64,000 nucleotides of DNA from Galerina marginata (GCA_023014335.1 JAECYW010000020.1:620001-684000); one strand, 5' to 3'; positions 1 through 12,183 are shown, counted from the stretch's first letter. Notes: generated from the letters alone by a model not told the origin. A program made the numbers and translations.

Positions 1-546
1 CACAAACGGCTGGTGGGGTTACAGTACGAGTAAAGTGGATCGTGTTCTACCGCCGTCCGTAATATTGCCGTTTTTGACCCGTCGACATGCTAGAGTTGGT
101 GGACAGTTGCGCCGGCTTTTACTGACTTTTCGAACAGGTATTACCTTCACGCAGCGACGCCACGATAGAGGCACGGGAAAAAAGCCCTAGTAGGCTAGTA
201 CATCACTGCGGTCCGTGACGCTATCGATAGGGATTACACCTTCTTCGTCTTTAGTACCATACATTCGCAACTAACAATAAGTCAAACTTCAAGGAGTGTT
301 CGAACACAAATATTCGGGTGAGATTCTTACCCATGACGGTACCGTATTCGTCATGAATGTACTTTTTCTGGATATACCGGACCCCATAATGGCATATCTC
401 CGCTTTGTGCTGTTGATAAAGTGATCTTTGGGAAGGTTCGTTGCTACATCAATGACCTCTCTCGACGATTTAAAGAAGGGGTAGACGAACCGAAATCGGA
501 GCATGTCGTTGGAATTCAAGATCGGTGTCCTCGAGATCTTCTTCAT

Positions 547-2019
547 CTACGTCTCCGCTGTGTTTCCCAAGGCGATGGCGGGCATTGAGACTGGATTTTG
601 CAAATTAAGGAAATGGGAGTCGGCGAGAGTAAATGGTACGCTGTCAGGCGTGTTCAGTATCGAGAGACTAAGTAGACGTACGATACAAGGAGAGAAATTG
701 AGTAGACTGTATAGATATATTGTATTTAGTTTGAGCAAAAAGAATCAGTTTGGAAGATCGGAAGGGAGGGCTTACGCTTTGCGAGAATAATGTAGAGCCC
801 AAACCAGACCACTTAAAGAGAAAGGTACTTAATAGTGCGACCGATACAGTTTAAGGAAGCAACACACTGTTCGACATTGCCTGGAACTTCAGAAAAGAAG
901 AAATGTAGGCAAGCTTTGATAAACGAGAAGAGAGAGATACTCACACAGATTATCACCGTTACAGATGTCATGCTATTATCAGCGATTCGTGAGCTATTGC
1001 GCAGCATACTCCAAGATTCCAAGTGCTGGTGTACCTTGTTATCAAGCCAGTTTCTGAAAATCAGAAGCTCGATTTTTAATTACTGGTGATACAAGAGGAA
1101 CGCCGGACTCACGCAATGTCCATCGCATAAGCCGGTTCAAAAATGCAGTGGTGCTATTCACGATGATCAATTCGAATTCACAGCTCATGGCTCTTGAATC
1201 AGTCAAGATGGTACTCACGACTTCAAGTTAGACGGAGAAGCCATCTTTCTAAGATAATATACCAATATAGCTGCGATCAATACGTCGGCAGCAGCGCCAA
1301 CAGCTAGTGCGGCGGTGATGAGCCAACTGAAAGTGAACACAAACCCGCCGTTAGGCGTCCGTGGTACATCTAGGAGACTCTCGACGGAGAGGGAGATCCC
1401 GCCGATGAAGCGCAGTGTTGAGAGGGTCATGCAGGCGATGGTGAGTGGTAGCTTGCCTGAGAGGATGTAAATGCGCCGAGAGAAGTAGCACTGGTAAAAT
1501 ATGGGATGATAGATGAGTGACGGCCTGCAAGGAGCGTAAAGGAATGCAAAGAATATGGAGTGAGGAGGAATGATGCTTGGCATACCTGGACTATGAACGT
1601 GATGAGATTCTCGGTAAGGACATTGATGGACAGGGGATAAGAGTTTGCTTCGCCTCTGTTCCACCTTGTGACTGTCTCATAGTAGATCGTGTGGGAGGCC
1701 GTGAATGAATGAAATAGGTCCAATAATCTGATACCTGTTATTTGCTTAGGGTCCTCTCGAAAGAAGAGATTAACTAACAAAAGCAACGAAACCTGCATTA
1801 AAACATGAGCAACCACTCGAAGTGAACGCAAACGACCAGACATACCAAAAATTTCAACGAAAACCGATCTTTAGACTCCTCACACCGCCGAAAAAAGGTG
1901 TAGCTTTGCGAGAGCGAAATACCGAGTAGAATCAAGCTGATAAATGTTGTGATTTCGACGGCACCAAGGTTCTTGTCGGTAGCGAGCACAAACTCGCCGG
2001 ATTGTATGAGGCTGACCAT
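547..2019 (-). CDS. DUF6534-family multi-pass membrane protein
   Basis: Integral membrane protein of the basidiomycete DUF6534 family; the biochemical role of the family is unknown. The reading starts at MVSLIQSG (2019) with the family head (LGAVEITTFISLILLGISLSQSYTFFRR). It continues through LLDLFHSFTASHTIYY and ITFIV|QCYFSRRIYILSGKLPL, then the hallmark segment SWLITAALAVGAAADVLIAAILVYYLRK near 1240-1330. After a donor GTGAGT at about 1217 come two or three small exons around 1100-780, with the last one (LLSLSILNTPDSV) ending at a stop at 547-549. About five introns are needed, and the joins between 1215 and 670 are the least certain. Hydrophobic helices run throughout. No promoter motif was recognised upstream. 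The family call rests on the DVLIA-YYLRK segment and the N-terminal block; the exact exon set is inferred. Confidence 0.7.
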
Positions 2020-2804
2020 CTTCGTTTTTGTTGATATTCAACGCTAGCCAGAGCGAGATCGATGACCTGCAACGCTGAATGAAAAGAAAGGGCCTTCAAG
2101 ACCTCGCGGTGGGAGAGAGAGGGAAGAAATCGTACTCGTTCTCGCAGTCTGTGAGTACCACGACCAGCCGTTGTTAACTTGAACTGACGTTTCGACAGAC
2201 GTCAGTGGCAGTGGAACGTGATCCCCATGTTGTTAGGCGGGCGAAGGTGGCCACAGGAGCATGTTGACGGCTCCATACGACACTTCTGGTCTAGAGGTAG
2301 CTTATCAGACTTAAAGACTGGGCTTGAGATTGGAGTAAGCATCGTCAGGTAAGTTTTTTTTCATATCCAGGTGTTTGTGAGTCCATTGCCGAGTGGATTT
2401 GCTGTTCCCTCGGTCGTTTCTTCACCATTTGCACTGCGGTTGGCCTGGGATAAAAATAATGTGAAAATCCCAGGACAAAATGGACAAGGGAATGAAAGAA
2501 TCACAGTTGATGGAGAGAAAGAACGACGGGAGGTGGAGTCGGACCGGACCTGGATCAATGACAAAAGGGCAAAAGCCTTTGATCGTTACAACTGCAAATA
2601 TCTTGTCTGCAGCACTCAAGCAGCACTGGTCGAAGTACCAACGAAGTACGTTTCTCAACGTTTGTCTAAATTTGTGCGCGTTGCAATAATGTCTAAATAC
2701 AAGTCTAGAAACATCAGTATTACTCTATGGAACGGAAGAAGACATCTAAGTAAAGTAGTGGCGATCTATTTACGGCTCCAACAAAGTGACTATGTACTTG
2801 CTGA
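2020..2804. other. Intergenic spacer
   Basis: Divergent spacer between the DUF6534 gene start and the 3' end of the cis-prenyltransferase gene. An open + frame of 168 codons covers 2371-2877, but it overlaps the antisense 3' exon of the prenyltransferase and has no recognisable motif, so it is not called. Confidence 0.4.
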
Positions 2805-4005
2805 CTACCTCCCATTTCGCATCTCCCTCTTGGCAAAACTAGCAACAGCGTCCAGCCAATCTGCCTCAGTTAATTGAGGCCAGAGCTTGTCCACAAAATG
2901 TAGCTCGGCGGATTGGGTATCCCATAAGAAAAATCCGCTGGTTCTGTAGAGGAGGAGGTCGTGTCAGGTGAATGATTCTGGATGAAAAGTGTAAGGTACG
3001 ATTAGACTCACCGGCGCTCCGAAGTTCTGACGATGAGTTCCACAGGAGGAACGCCGATTTGCGAGCAAAACGTATTTTGGCTCACACTTTCCTCTGTGAC
3101 TTCCCCCCCTCTAGCCAGTACCCGCTGCACTGAACGCACGATCTCATCGCGTCCGCCATATCCCACGGCAATTTGTAGAAACAGCCTTGAGTACTTCCCC
3201 GTCGTCTCTTCTAAAAGTTGGATCGAGTCTAGCAGCTCTCTAGGTAGTCCCTCCAGGTTCCCTACCACGCGAACACGAATTTGGAAAAGGTGCACCACCG
3301 AGGTAAACGCAAGGCTTTTGAATTCGGCGTCCATCAAGCGGAAGAGGCCGTCGAGCTCTTCCTTCGGGCGTTTGAAGTTCTCAGCCGAGAACGCCCATAC
3401 GGTAAGATATTGAGGCCCAGGACCTGGATGGGTATATGCGGTAGTGTTGGGCATGAAACGTAGCCACCATTCAAGGACGTTCCCCGCTGTCTGTGCTCCG
3501 TGTCGATGGCCGACTATTACCGGTTGACCGAGGTTTCGAGCGAAACGGCGGTTTCCATCCATAACAAAACCGACTATAGGTATGAATCAATTAAAAATAT
3601 GTGCAATGAAATGGCTCACAGAGCGAACTTACTGTGATGCGGCACCTTCACTTCATTACTTCTAAATATTATGCTCTCTTTTATTTGCGTTCGCCAGCGA
3701 GAAGCGGTTTCGATGAGACTTCGATGAAGAGCGTTGAGGGCTAGCACGGTGATTCGCCCCGGAAGGCAAATCCATGGTCTTATACGGGTAAAATACCCTT
3801 GTGCAGCGTGGGTGGAGCTCGGTGAACGCGCCTGTAACACGCGTACAAGAAAACTCTGTAGAAAGGTCCGTCCTTCCTTTCCGGATTCTAGCCAAGGTAG
3901 GTATGCGGAGGGTCCCAAGGTGCCGTTGCTAATGCCGTTTTTAACAGATTTCTTGGCTCTATCGTTTGTGCTGGAGAAGACCGGCTGATCAGAGAGAATA
4001 TCCAT
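2805..4005 (-). CDS. cis-prenyltransferase (dehydrodolichyl/polyprenyl diphosphate synthase family)
   Basis: Head-to-tail condensation of isopentenyl diphosphate onto an allylic diphosphate to give a Z-polyprenyl diphosphate, normally the dolichol precursor made at the ER. Three exons: one ending VPHH, then intron GTAAGT..TATAG, then IGFVMDGNRRFARN (the MDGNRR catalytic P-loop with its Asp). Next come LTVWAFSAENFKRP (the FSxENxxRP motif) and VGYGGRDEIVRSVQ. The third exon at about 2805-2935 gives TSGFFLWDTQSAELHFVDKLWPQL, matching the Rer2-type C-terminus. One oddity is the substrate-binding motif, usually RTSGExRTSGF, which reads RTSERRTSGF here, one residue short and without its Gly. The N-terminal 120 residues before MDGNRR are unusually long. 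The ATG at 4005 may be internal, because the preceding oxygenase gene can be spliced into this frame (see findings). Confidence 0.85.
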
Positions 4006-4053
4006 GCTGTGGATGGTTTGGAGGGATGACTACAGAAAGGAATTCGGCGTTCA

Positions 4054-5396
4054 TTATGATATCTTGTTAATGGATGAACGAAAAAGGCAACGTACTATGA
4101 AAACTGGCTTTAAATTGGGCTCTAGGATGAGGAGAAGGCAAATCAATCCACGTAAAGGCACCCACACTAGCATCGGGTAGAAGAACCACACTAGAGCTAT
4201 CAGTACTTTCTGAATCGAGCGTTGCCACCACGTATTGAGGACATCGAGCTGGTACTTGTCACGAACTCGGTCGGGTAGTAAGTCGATGCCGATCATGAAT
4301 CCGACTTTGAACAAAACCCTAGTGATGTGGTTCATTTTCGCAGTCATAGCAGACGACTCTATGTTTCGTACGATTGAGCGAGTAAGATTGATGGCGTGCC
4401 CCGAATCGAAGGCATCTAAATGTTTGTCAAACGAAACAAGAAACGACTCGTAGTCCTTGCTCAAAAGGTCTTCAGGGATGCCAATGCGCAATCCTTCGCA
4501 GGCGTATTCCAGTACTATGGCATCCTTCGCCCTTTTGGAGAGACTATAATAAACAAAATGTCGTTAAAAATTGGACCTAGAAGTTTAACACTATACGCAC
4601 GGTCGTCCAAATCGGGTTTGAAAGGCTAGAGTAGCCCAAGTAAGCGTGAACATGATATACGCTTTCAGCTCGTCGATGTATCCGTACACTTCGATGTCCG
4701 CTGGGATCCCGAGCTCTTTCCGTGTCTCTTCTGTGATTAACCCGTGGATGTGGCGGTGTATCCAACGCAGCCAACTCGCTATTTGTTCCTTTTCTTCCGA
4801 GGTGCCGTTATGCACCACCTCTGCGAGGAGGAGGGTCCGGAGCAAACGAGCTAATGGGCGATTGTAGAATTCAGAATGAAATTTAACCTGTCAGTAACGA
4901 CTGAATTATCAACAAGATTTAGTATGGGGTGATATAACGTACGGCGAGGCTGATGCTAGTGTTATGAGACTATCGCAAGAAGGTCGAGGTCAAGAGGTCA
5001 CCAAACAACGAGGTACGTGAAGAACCATACCTGGAGTAGTACTGCAGTATCTGATCCAATAAGGCTCATCAAAGCACCGGGCTGAATCCTAAGATCGTCG
5101 AGAATGCTGACCTCCATAAATCGAGGATAGCGAAGGCGAATTATATTGGGGATGACATATGAGCCAACCAGAATGAGCAGACAACCATGGAAAGCGAGGA
5201 GGTTTAGGACGAATGGACTCAATAGTATGACCGCACCAAACAGGCAGAAACTCTCCCTGATGTCAAATGACCTTGGGATAATGGCGAAGAAGGAAGTGTC
5301 ATCAGGAAGTACTTTCGAGATATCCTTCTTGGGTCCAGATGTCAGTGAAGATGAGAGTCGATCTTGCACCTCACTATCCAACAAAGTTGGCGTCAT
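4054..5396 (-). CDS. mpaB/rubber-oxygenase catalytic-domain protein (DUF2236), membrane-anchored
   Basis: Predicted ER-membrane oxygenase of the family that includes MpaB (oxidative cleavage of a prenyl side chain in mycophenolic acid synthesis) and latex-clearing protein. The start is MTPTLLDSEV (5396), followed by a hydrophobic anchor (CLFGAVILLSPFVLNLLAF). Then comes SLIGSDTAVLLQ, a 27-bp micro-exon (SHNTSISLA, between GATAG and GTACGT), and VKFHSEFYNRPLARLLRT, which matches the family block of LLLQ, 12 residues, HS, and RLLRT. SWLRWIHRHIHG supplies the conserved His region. LEYACEGLRIGIPEDLLSKDYESF and LLPDRVRDKYQLD are also family blocks. A C-terminal hydrophobic pair (VLIALVWFFYPMLVW..LICLLLILE) follows. 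If the gene is not fused it ends at 4054. A GTACGT donor at 4095 instead joins it in frame to the prenyltransferase. The actual substrate is unknown. Confidence 0.75.
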
Positions 5397-8277
5397 GACG
5401 AACGGGCGGTAGGCAACGAGGAAAAAATGCGGTGGACAGTCAAGGTTTTAATATCAGGGACGACATGATTGCCGCAGCTAGTTCATTCCAGAGTGGCAGA
5501 GTTGTTCGGGTCCACCGGAGACGGAGGAAAGACAATATGTTTAGACCGGCGCGATCTTCCAGCTGGGACTAAGTATCTCCCTCCGATGGTTGTTTGGAAA
5601 CCCGCAAAGGAGGAAAAGTCAGCAATTCGAGGGTGAGGAATAGTTATCAAGATACCGAAGTGGAATCTGGATCATCCATGTGGAACCAACAATGTCTGCA
5701 AAAAAGCTCCCTCACAAGTAATTCTGGCCCGTTATTTCACATTTAGATTGGCTATGTTTTCAAGAAGCGCTGGCATGTTGAAGCAGGAACCGAGCTTGAA
5801 CCGAGCGGGCAAAATTTCAAAAAATTGTAAGACCACGTGAAAATTACCTCAGCATTTTTTTGTGGTCACGTTATGATTAGTTTTGGACCCCTAAGTATCT
5901 CGGTCAACCTCAAGGAACAAGTCAAATGGTCATTTTTTCCCGATTTTCCTTCACTGCTCCTCAGGCAGACCTCGGAGATCATGAAGAAGTACTCACCGAC
6001 CGTCTCACTCTAACCCAATCGGATAAATGAACGAAATTTCGAAAGGAAGGATGGAAAGTCGCGTTCTAAACGGATTCCTGACTAGGTGAGTGTACCTCAG
6101 GCCTTAACGCCGAAATAAGCTTCGAATGATCATATTAAATCATATCTGGTTTGTCAATTGGTTGAAATTGTGCCATCCTCCGTGGTATGGCATAGCGCTC
6201 AAACATAATTGTAGTGGCTCAAAACAAGACAACTGGATTACGAATGCGAGGGACCGCGATGTATCTGACGGTTGACACGGTTTAGGGAGTAAAACAATGT
6301 CATTTTATAGTTGAGGTGGTATTCTGAATCAGGGAATTTAGGGTCTACGGAGTTCCATTTAGATTAACTACGGGAGAATATACGGGTACAATTCTTGAAA
6401 GCACAGAAAACACGGCGTTTTACGATCCTTGTGGGTCGGTGAAAAGCTCCAATCATGAAACAGGTTTACAGGTAAGGATCTGGAAAGAAATAATCAGAAT
6501 GGTTGCTTCCTATCCTCGAAATACTGCGAAATCTCCTTTCTACACGTTCCGCTGCCCACCTAACTATGACAAAAGCACATCAGGTATCATCCCCGGCATT
6601 TAGTACCTGGCGCTTGGCCACTCTGCCAGTGTTGTGATGCAAAGCATCCGACCAGCAGCCTTCTCCAACCCAATTCCGCCTGATTGCATCATGGATGTGC
6701 GACCGCCGACCGGGAAATGGTACCCCGCTCCCGCCCACCCGACTCTTCCGGACTCCAGTAACTGCTGCGTAGTTGGTTTGATGACTTGGGTATGTGTGGG
6801 TCCAATCGGAAATTGTGGAGAAAACTCGGAAACTGCTGATATGGATAGGCGAGTAAATGTTTGAAGGCATACAAGTCCTGTGCGCGAGATGTAAGCCCGA
6901 AAGCGGCTATCACGAACGCAGGTAATAGGCTTGAACAACGATAATAAAGATAGTGCCAGTGGTCCTACCGTCAGTGAGTAAGGCGTTTGAGTCAGTGATG
7001 ATTTATGAATGAAGATGAGGAGGGCCACGCATCTCAAGGATGTGGCGAGTGAACAGTTTTAGTTTTTGAAAAGCCTGTGGTGAGTTGGAGGGAGGGGAAG
7101 GTGGATTGCGGCGGTTTACATAGGACTCGGAGGCAGTGACGATGTCGAAGTCAGGCGCCTCTGAGGTCTATTAATAACTTGAATATATTTGGCTATACCT
7201 TGGGTTAGGGTCCCAACCCAGTTGCTCACGCTTCGTCGTCCCAACGTCGTCCAGTCTTGCGTCCAGTCGTCCTCCCCATTGACCAGCTGATGCCAACAAG
7301 CGCTCGCGGTATACTGACCATGCATTCTTCGATCTTCAGTGCTTCGACGAACCTTGCTGACCCTGTCCCATCGACATGGCTCTCACTCTCCGTTCTCAAC
7401 TAATTCGCAACCCCCTGCACAGGTTGTGCGTAGGACTACCCGCCGCTTGTACTGGATTGCTTCACCGCTGTTTCGCTAACCCTTGCAGCAAGTAGCATTT
7501 GAAGATCACGGATCACGGAACCCACTTTCGTGGCGGGACTCGAGTTGGAGAACGCGTCGTCGAGAAAAACGATTACCCACGTGGTCGGTCATGTTCCCTT
7601 CTCTAAACGCGGAGGATATATTCGTGGACTCTGATCTATGTGTCATTTTTAGGCGTTTATATCTGACGCGGACTCCGGAGAATCCTTGGCTCTATGGACG
7701 ACGTCGGATAGGCCGCCCGTCGGCACATGAGTTCCTCTCTGCTCATTCCATGAATCCTCGATTCGCTGTGTCAATCCTTACGGGCCTTACCCACCCGTTT
7801 ATCGTTACTCATCTCCCTGGCCAATTTGGTCTCCTTACCTTCGCTTTAAAGAAAGAAGCGCCTTTCGTCACCGCCAATAACATGGTACGGATCAAGACAC
7901 ATGACTTGGGGAAACGGATAATTCTCGTCGATGGCTCTCTTTCTGTCCCGCCAGCACTTCCAATCACCACACCACACCAGACCGTGCCCCGCCTCTGAGT
8001 CAGGTTTTCAGATAATAATGCCCTCAAACTGGCAGTAATAAACCCCTTCCCTAGTCCACGTGCTCAACCCCGACGTTGAGGCGACACTGGCCTTCTCACT
8101 CTTCTCGCGGACGCCTGGACGGAACTCGTGGTGATATTGGACTCTCGTAAATCTTTCTCGGTAACTCATCGGATGTCTGGATGAATCAAACAACAACGCG
8201 GTTCGTATTTAACAAACCGTTCACCCCCAGAAGGCAAAGCACTGTATCATCCTTTCGTCTGGCCACTCTCTATCGTG
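5397..8277. other. Gene-poor region; no gene supported
   Basis: About 2.9 kb without a recognisable gene. Several ORFs of 60-171 codons occur (for example 6600-7037 on the - strand and 7483-7998 on the + strand), but none shows a family motif, a signal peptide or a convincing splice partner. The + strand ATG at 7376 begins a short basic, presequence-like stretch followed by intron-like DNA and then the 7483-7998 frame, so a small gene there is possible but unproven. The last 500 bp form the upstream region of the GH45 gene. Confidence 0.35.
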
Positions 8278-9563
8278 ATGACGTATTTTTTTATTGGGCT
8301 CCTCGGTCTTGGCGTCGCCCTAGTGAACGCGCAAGCCCCTCTGTACGGCCAATGTAAGTCATTCATTATATTGTCAATCGGATAATGATTCGAACATTTC
8401 CTTCACAGGTGGCGGTACGGTATGTTCGTGTTTCCAAGGATGTAAAATCTGGAAAAGCTAATTCTTCCAAGGGCTGGACTGGCGCCACGACATGCGTTGC
8501 TGGCGCGACCTGCACCGTGTCAAACCCCTGTCAGTTGATATCCTCCAAATTATCGCATTCGGTATGCTTACTTTCATTCATAGACTACTCCCAATGTCTC
8601 CCCGGGGCGGCTTCGAGTCCGAGCACGAGCACGAGCACAAAACCAACCACTACTTCCAAACCTGGTACTACTACTAGCCCCACTGCCTCCGTTCCGCCCA
8701 GCACCACCAGCACCGGCACACCCCCAGCCAACAAAGGCGGATACCTCCAGCCCGCATCTGGGAAAACGACGTTTACAATGTATTCAGGATGTAACATGCC
8801 AGGTACGCACATCTCCTCTCCCATCCACCTGTACTCGAGCGAACGAACGCTGAAATTGATACACCGGCAGCATGCGGTAAAGCCGCTACAGGCTATACAG
8901 CCGCAATCAACCAGCTGGCCTTCGGGTCTGCTCCTGGGATTGGTCCTGGCGATGCTTGCGGACGGTGTTTCGCGCTGACTGCGAATGCGGACCCGTACTC
9001 GCCTGCTTATGCTGGGCCGTTTTCAAGCATCGTCGTAAAAGTAACTGATATGTGGTAAGTTTATGCTTCTGAACGAGCTCTTGTACATTCGATCCTAAAA
9101 TTTTATTCAGTCCTGTCCAAGGAAACCAGGTAAACGATAGAGTCCATCCCTCCTCGTTTCGCGTTTTTACCTTACTTTAATTCTTTACAGCAATTCTGCG
9201 GCCAAACCAAGTCAACCCCAAATAATTCGTTTGGTGCACCTTTCCAGTACGCAATTCCATTTCCTTCCATATACAAGTAGTCCCCTCTAACCATCTCCAA
9301 AGCTTCGATATCTGTGAAGACACGGGAGGCTCAGCTGTGTTCTTCCCGTCTGGCCATGGGGCATTGAGCGGGACGTTCACGGAAGTGTCGTGCAGCCAAT
9401 GGAGTGGTTCTGATGGAGGCGCTCTGTGGACTGGAGCGTGTTTGTCTGGAGAAACTTCTGCAAACTGGCCGAGCGGTGTTGGGTGCGGTAACCAAGGCAG
9501 GTGCCCTCGTTGGTTTTAATTGTTTTGAATTAATGTCAGCACATAGGAACTGCCCCGTCTTAA
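8278..9563 (+). CDS. Secreted GH45 endoglucanase (subfamily C type) with N-terminal CBM1
   Basis: Extracellular endo-beta-1,4-glucanase that cuts cellulose or other beta-glucans. The signal peptide MTYFFIGLLGLGVALVNAQA is followed by a CBM1 rebuilt over three exons (APLYGQCGGTGWTGATTC..CTVSNPYYSQCLPG). Then comes a Ser/Thr/Pro linker with SPSTSTSTKPTTTSKPGTTT. The GH45 domain runs from GGYLQPASGKTTFTMYSGC through ACGKAATGY, GDACGRCFAL, VVKVTDMCPVQGNQQFCGQ and PFHFDICEDTGG to SCSQWSGSDGG. The Asn of QGNQQF and the Asp of HFDIC are 22 residues apart, like the Asn92/Asp114 pair of Phanerochaete Cel45A. About eight introns are needed. The last one requires a GC-AG intron (9497-9546) to give the expected end NQGTAPS and a stop at 9561-9563. 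The read-through frame would end NQGRCPRWF instead. Linker and CBM1 make it a modular enzyme, whereas many small basidiomycete GH45s lack a CBM. Confidence 0.9.
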
Positions 9564-10198
9564 AAATCCACAAGCGATGGAAAACGTAAGAATTGTATCA
9601 ATTCCCTCCATGATAATCCAGTATTTTATCCAAGTTCTATTGATTTCCTCGCCAAACAAGAACGTACGACGCCGGTTACCTCACACTATTTATTGCTTAT
9701 TCTTCAGATGTTGTGAGATAGAGAATGTCCAGTTTTTCGACTAAGCAAAAGGATGATATGTATGAAACAAGCTCGCCAAGTGCTGCACCAAGTTATTATT
9801 GTTGTGTTTCATCGCTGTGAAGAACTTGAGAGAACCGAAGACTCCACATCCACATTTTGATTTCCGAACGCTCCATCACTGTGGCGGATCGTCCTTGAGC
9901 CACTCGATATATGATCAGAAAAGGCGAAATAATCTATATCCATCGGTAAGAATAAGAAACAGCGCTGAACAAGCGCAGGTGATCGTTTTGTCTCCACTTG
10001 ATCTTATCTTATCTATGGCTATCCACGGGTACCTGTACCGGAGAGAGAGCCGGCATCCAATCAGCGGGAGGCTCGTGATTTGGTTCTTGCGCGGACCGCG
10101 GTGTAGATCAACTCACCTCCGTGGTCGACGCCATTAGCTTTTTGAACCAACACTCTGAATCACTGTACTCTGAAGCAACCAACACATTGGACTTAAGG
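9564..10198. other. Intergenic spacer
   Basis: 3' region of the GH45 gene and upstream region of the hydrolase gene, both on the + strand. The only ORFs are short and without motifs. I see no RNA gene or repeat here. Confidence 0.4.
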
Positions 10199-11559
10199 AT
10201 GACTTTGAAAGTTGAAAGATATACTCTCACAACACAGACCTATGGAACTCCTCTCATTTGTCCTATAAAGAGATATACCCGACTTTCTGACTATCCAATT
10301 GACCCCAAGGATCCTGGTATCATCCTTCTCCTCGGACACGGCGCAGGCTTCTGTTAGTTCCATGAAGGTGCATACATGACCTGCTTATGAATTCAATCTT
10401 ACAGTCAAGGAAACCTGGGAACCAACGATAGAAGACCTCTTTAAAATCGACGCAAAGAAAGTTATCCGCGAGGCTTGGGGACTCGATTGCCAAAATCATG
10501 GAGAAGGGTGCATTGTAAACGAGGAAATATTAGCTCAAAACCCGGACATCTTCAGTGAGTCCGACTTCTTCATTGAATTTAGCCCGACCTGACTCCTGTT
10601 TGCGACTGGTATAAAAGCAATATGGGATTATGCTGACGCATTTGCTACGCTCTTCAGGTCCGGCTTACTTGGTCCTGTTAACCCAAAACTACACCCGGTT
10701 GTTCTTTGCGGTCACTCGGCGGGTGCCGTTGGCGTGTACGTCTTCCTGGACTCCCAGATGATCGACGGTCTAATTTATCAGACAGCACTTTATCAACATC
10801 TTACTTTAATCCACCTTCTAGAATCCCTTTCTCCAGCCTCATCCTTGTCGACCCTCCAATTTGGAGCAGAGATCAAGATGGACGAGACTCTGACATCTAC
10901 AAGCTTTTGGAAACTTCGACACCGATCAGACGAGACACATGGAAGTCAAATGAAGAGGCAGCTCTCTGGCTTAAGTCCCGTCTGCCTTGGTCATCTTGGG
11001 AGGAGCGGGTGTTTGATGCCTATGTGGTAAGTTCGCAGAAACCCTCTACTTCAAGCTATGTAAGCCCACATATTTTAGAATTATGGCCTTCGGTCTCTTC
11101 CAACTGCTTTTTATCCTGACAAAACTGGTACCACCCTAGCGACACACAGACTGGCAGAAAATTTCGCATTCACAGGCATACTCTTCACTTTCGACGCACT
11201 GAACCGATTGAACCAGATTTGCGCACATATACCCGTTCATATCATATTCGGAGACACTGCCGATATGTTGTGAGTTACATCCCTTCGACGTCTGGCGCTG
11301 TAGGTGGGTTAACGCATGTACAAAGTGGACGAGATGTTCAGGAATCTTTAATAAACCCCAAAGAAGGCAGGAAATTTGCCTCCGTCACGCGCTTGGAGAA
11401 CGTAGGACATTTAGTAAGTCTCCTAAAAATTCATCCTCAATCGATCGCGGTCTGAAAATAATGCTCTTTGCTAAGGTGGTTCAAGAATCCCCGTCCAAAC
11501 TGGCCGCCGCTCTATTCTCCATACTTCAAAAGAGTCAAACTCTGCCGAGTAAACTGTAG
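10199..11559 (+). CDS. Alpha/beta hydrolase-fold enzyme
   Basis: Probable serine hydrolase (esterase/lipase-like), related to the fungal alpha/beta hydrolases often annotated as toxin-biosynthesis or peroxisomal hydrolases; the substrate is unknown. The start MTLKVERYTLTTQTYG at 10199 is the first ATG in the frame that leads into the fold. Successive exons give GIILLLGHGAGFFKETWEPT (HGAG oxyanion-type loop), IWDYADAFATLFRSGLLGP and HPVVLCGHSAGAVGV (nucleophile elbow GHSAG). LILVDPPIWSRDQD, VHIIFGDTADMFGRDVQESL (acid Asp region) and FASVTRLENVGHL (catalytic His) follow. The last exon VVQESPSKLAAALFSILQ ends at the stop 11557-11559. Six introns are inferred, all with GT-AG ends in phases that keep the frame. 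The protein is roughly 390 residues with no signal peptide, so it is intracellular. Confidence 0.8.
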
Positions 11560-12183
11560 GATGATGTACATATTCGGTGTACCTTGCTCTTTCGTACAGA
11601 TATGCTTCTTTCCAATGCCGGCATGGGGCAGGCTTGGCGGCGTTCTCGCTTTCGAAACCACTATGAATTCCAGTCGTGGACAAGAAGGACTACTGCCGAT
11701 GAGAGTTATGCACAGCAATAGACCGATTGAAACATATATTCCTTCCATGTCAGGCAAGTTGTAAGTAGTACAGCGGACCCAGACAAATTAAGCGGCCGAT
11801 AGTTCGATCATGAATGTTTTCAGAATCGAAGTCATACGCTCTCGGGTCCAGAAGCAGCCTTTCAGACATCGTCGCCGTTCCGTTCTACGCTCATGTTACA
11901 ACTTGGACCCCTTACTTGGACCTGACAAATCACACGACTCGAACAACTTGAGAAGGGAGAATACAAAGCGGGTATCCATGTATTCGACGAACAGACTGTG
12001 ACACTAGCTTTGTTAATTGAATTTATTTATTGTTAGTCCAGCTGGAAGAGAACATCGCTTTCTTCGACCTCCCTCAAATCAAGATCTCTGCATGCTCTTT
12101 CAGTAATTTGTGGAGATGTTTCAAAGGGTCCAGGCTTACCAACTGGGTTTACAAACAATCAAAAAAGCGTAAATGCTCGGCCT
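11560..12183. other. Intergenic spacer
   Basis: Region between the convergent hydrolase (+) and small secreted peptide (-) genes. Short unmatched ORFs only; no supported gene. Confidence 0.4.

Noticed and set aside
2371..2877. 168-codon + strand ORF
   Set aside because: Lies opposite the spliced 3' exon of the prenyltransferase, which is supported by family residues; no motif of its own.
7483..7998. 171-codon + strand ORF
   Set aside because: No family motif, and no splice to the short presequence-like ATG at 7376 that keeps frame; left as unresolved spacer.
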